This document shows positions 12,428 through 13,580 of a stretch of 13,580 nucleotides of DNA, piece after piece. A model generated the notes under the pieces. It did not search any database. It was not told where the DNA came from and saw nothing but the letters and a program-made list of their open reading frames with translations. The translations under genes were made by a program, and so were the position numbers. The stretch lies in NCBI GenBank assembly GCA_050944915.1, contig JBMNRY010000058.1, positions 1 to 13,580 of the forward strand, read 5' to 3'. Numbering within the stretch: the stretch's first letter is position 1; each line of letters opens with the position of its first letter. The DNA comes from JBMNRY01 sp050944915 (GTDB taxonomy: Bacteria > Bacillota > Limnochordia > JAAZLZ01).

Positions 12428-13580
12428 TTATTCTGCCCCATGGCGGCGACTTTGTAGATAAAGGCTGCATTCCAGCCTTTTTTTGTGCAAGTCACAGCCC
12501 AGTTGATACGGTTTATGAATATCACCGTTAAACAAATGGGCATTGGCATGGCAGCCGCCACCGCAATAGTAGCGGGCCCAGCAAGAAGGACAACTCTCCT
12601 TATTAAACAAATGGGCCTGACGGAATTCTTCCACCAAGGTCTCGTTTAACCGACCATCGGCCACGTTTCCCAGACGAAAGCCTTCCCGACCGATGAATTG
12701 GTGGCAAGGATAAAAGTCTCCCCCCGGGGTGACAGCCAAATACTCAAAACCGGCACCGCAGCTGGTGAGCCGTTTAGGCAGACATGGACCGGTAAACAAA
12801 TCCACCTTAAAATGGAAAAAATCGACGGTCCGGCCTTCTTGTTCATAGGCTAACAGCAACTCCGTTAGCCGCTCATACTCCCGGCAAATCTGGGGCAAAT
12901 GTTCCTCGGTCAAGGCATAGGGCACATCTTTAAGGACTACCGGTTCCAAGGAAATCTGTTGAAAGCCCAAATCTGCTAAATGGGCCACATCCTCGGTAAA
13001 ATCCAAATTGGCACTGGTAAAGGTTCCCCGGACATAATAGTTTTCATGGTTACGGGAGCGGGCCATTTCCAGAAAAGCCGGTAAAATCCGCTCGTAGGAA
13101 GAATAACGGCCGTGGGCCGGTGGGCGCATCCGATCGTGAATTTCCCGGCGACCATCGATGCTCAACACAACCCCGATATTAGCCTCGTTGAGGTAGGCCA
13201 TCTTATCGGGGGTCAACAAGACACCATTGGTGGTCAAGGTGAAATTGAATGTTTTATCTTTGATCCCTTGGGCGTATTCCACCACACCCTGGACCACAGG
13301 CCAATTGAGCAAAGGCTCCCCGCCGAAGAAATCGACCTCCAAGACCTTCCGATCCTGGGAGTTGGCCACCAGCCAATCGACGGCTTTGATAGCCACTTCT
13401 AGGGGCATCAAATCTTCATCGGTGGTAGCAAAACAATAACGGCAAGCCAAATTGCAATTATGGGCCACATTCAAACAGAGAGCTTTAAAACCCGTAGGCT
13501 CCGGCTGCCAATTCCTCCAAGCCGAGTCGTCGCCGTAAAGCTGACCCCTTTGTTCTAAGGCTTCGATTTCATCCCACGCC
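12428..13580 (-). CDS. scfB: SCIFF peptide maturase, radical SAM/SPASM enzyme (5' partial)
   Basis: Radical SAM enzyme that forms thioether cross-links in the SCIFF peptide (six cysteines in forty-five residues), a ribosomal natural product common in Clostridia. At least 383 residues are present; the open frame runs unbroken to the right edge, so about 70-80 N-terminal residues are probably missing. The apparent TTG start at 13474 is an internal leucine codon. Signatures: KALCLNVAHNCNLACRYCFA with the CxxxCxxC iron-sulfur motif, FFGGEPLLNW, LTTNGVLLT, LSIDGRREIHD, then SPASM-type cysteines in TSCGAGFEYLAVTPGG, FYPCHQF, CPSCWARYYCGGGCHANAH and LGCDLH. The precursor gene scfA usually lies just upstream, beyond this window. 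A strong terminator follows. Confidence 0.9.
   Translation of the reverse strand, partial: AWDEIEALEQRGQLYGDDSAWRNWQPEPTGFKALCLNVAHNCNLACRYCFATTDEDLMPLEVAIKAVDWLVANSQDRKVLEVDFFGGEPLLNWPVVQGVVEYAQGIKDKTFNFTLTTNGVLLTPDKMAYLNEANIGVVLSIDGRREIHDRMRPPAHGRYSSYERILPAFLEMARSRNHENYYVRGTFTSANLDFTEDVAHLADLGFQQISLEPVVLKDVPYALTEEHLPQICREYERLTELLLAYEQEGRTVDFFHFKVDLFTGPCLPKRLTSCGAGFEYLAVTPGGDFYPCHQFIGREGFRLGNVADGRLNETLVEEFRQAHLFNKESCPSCWARYYCGGGCHANAHLFNGDIHKPYQLGCDLHKKRLECSLYLQSRRHGAE

Noticed and set aside
13472..13474. TTG start for the radical SAM gene at 13474
   Set aside because: The frame stays open to the right edge and the upstream codons spell a typical maturase segment ending in KALCLNVAH; the TTG is an internal leucine.

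Overview
The window reads as chromosomal DNA from an anaerobic, endospore-forming Firmicute (Bacillota, Clostridia-like). Evidence: a SpoVT-type AbrB regulator behind a forespore-type promoter, a maturase for the SCIFF peptide (a Clostridia hallmark), a CIRCE-controlled groESL operon, strong Shine-Dalgarno sites, and thioredoxin reductase next to NikR. Species cannot be fixed from the sequence. All functional calls rest on motifs read by eye; no database search was possible.

Left part (1-2205): a minus-strand pair trxB-nikR (nikR runs off the left edge), then a divergent region leading to a 51-codon unknown gene and spoVT, closed by a clear intrinsic terminator. Middle-left (2216-5649): a plus-strand metal and anion transport cluster with its own sigma-A-type promoter. 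It holds two half-size ChrA chromate/anion transporter genes, then a ferrous iron system in which FeoB is split into a free G protein and a 467-residue membrane protein with variant gate motifs, followed by FeoA. A roughly 360-base gap with no convincing gene separates it from the next unit.

Middle (6008-7635): a minus-strand pair, moaD-like then an AzgA/PbuG-type purine permease, from a good promoter in a divergent region rich in inverted repeats. On the other side of that region is a FAD-dependent geranylgeranyl-reductase-family protein (7769-8896). Its 3' end overlaps by 69 bases, tail to tail, the most unusual gene of the window: a membrane protein with an N-terminal protein-kinase-like fold that has lost every catalytic signature (8828-9964).

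Right part (10061-13580): promoter, CIRCE operator, groES and groEL, a shared hairpin, then on the minus strand a 65-residue helical protein of unknown function and the SCIFF maturase, whose N-terminus lies beyond the right edge. No tRNA, rRNA, CRISPR array or insertion sequence was seen. The housekeeping parts (groESL, trxB, spoVT) are ordinary. The split Feo system, the membrane pseudokinase, the structured gap 5650-6007 and the small genes next to spoVT and the SCIFF maturase deserve a second look.
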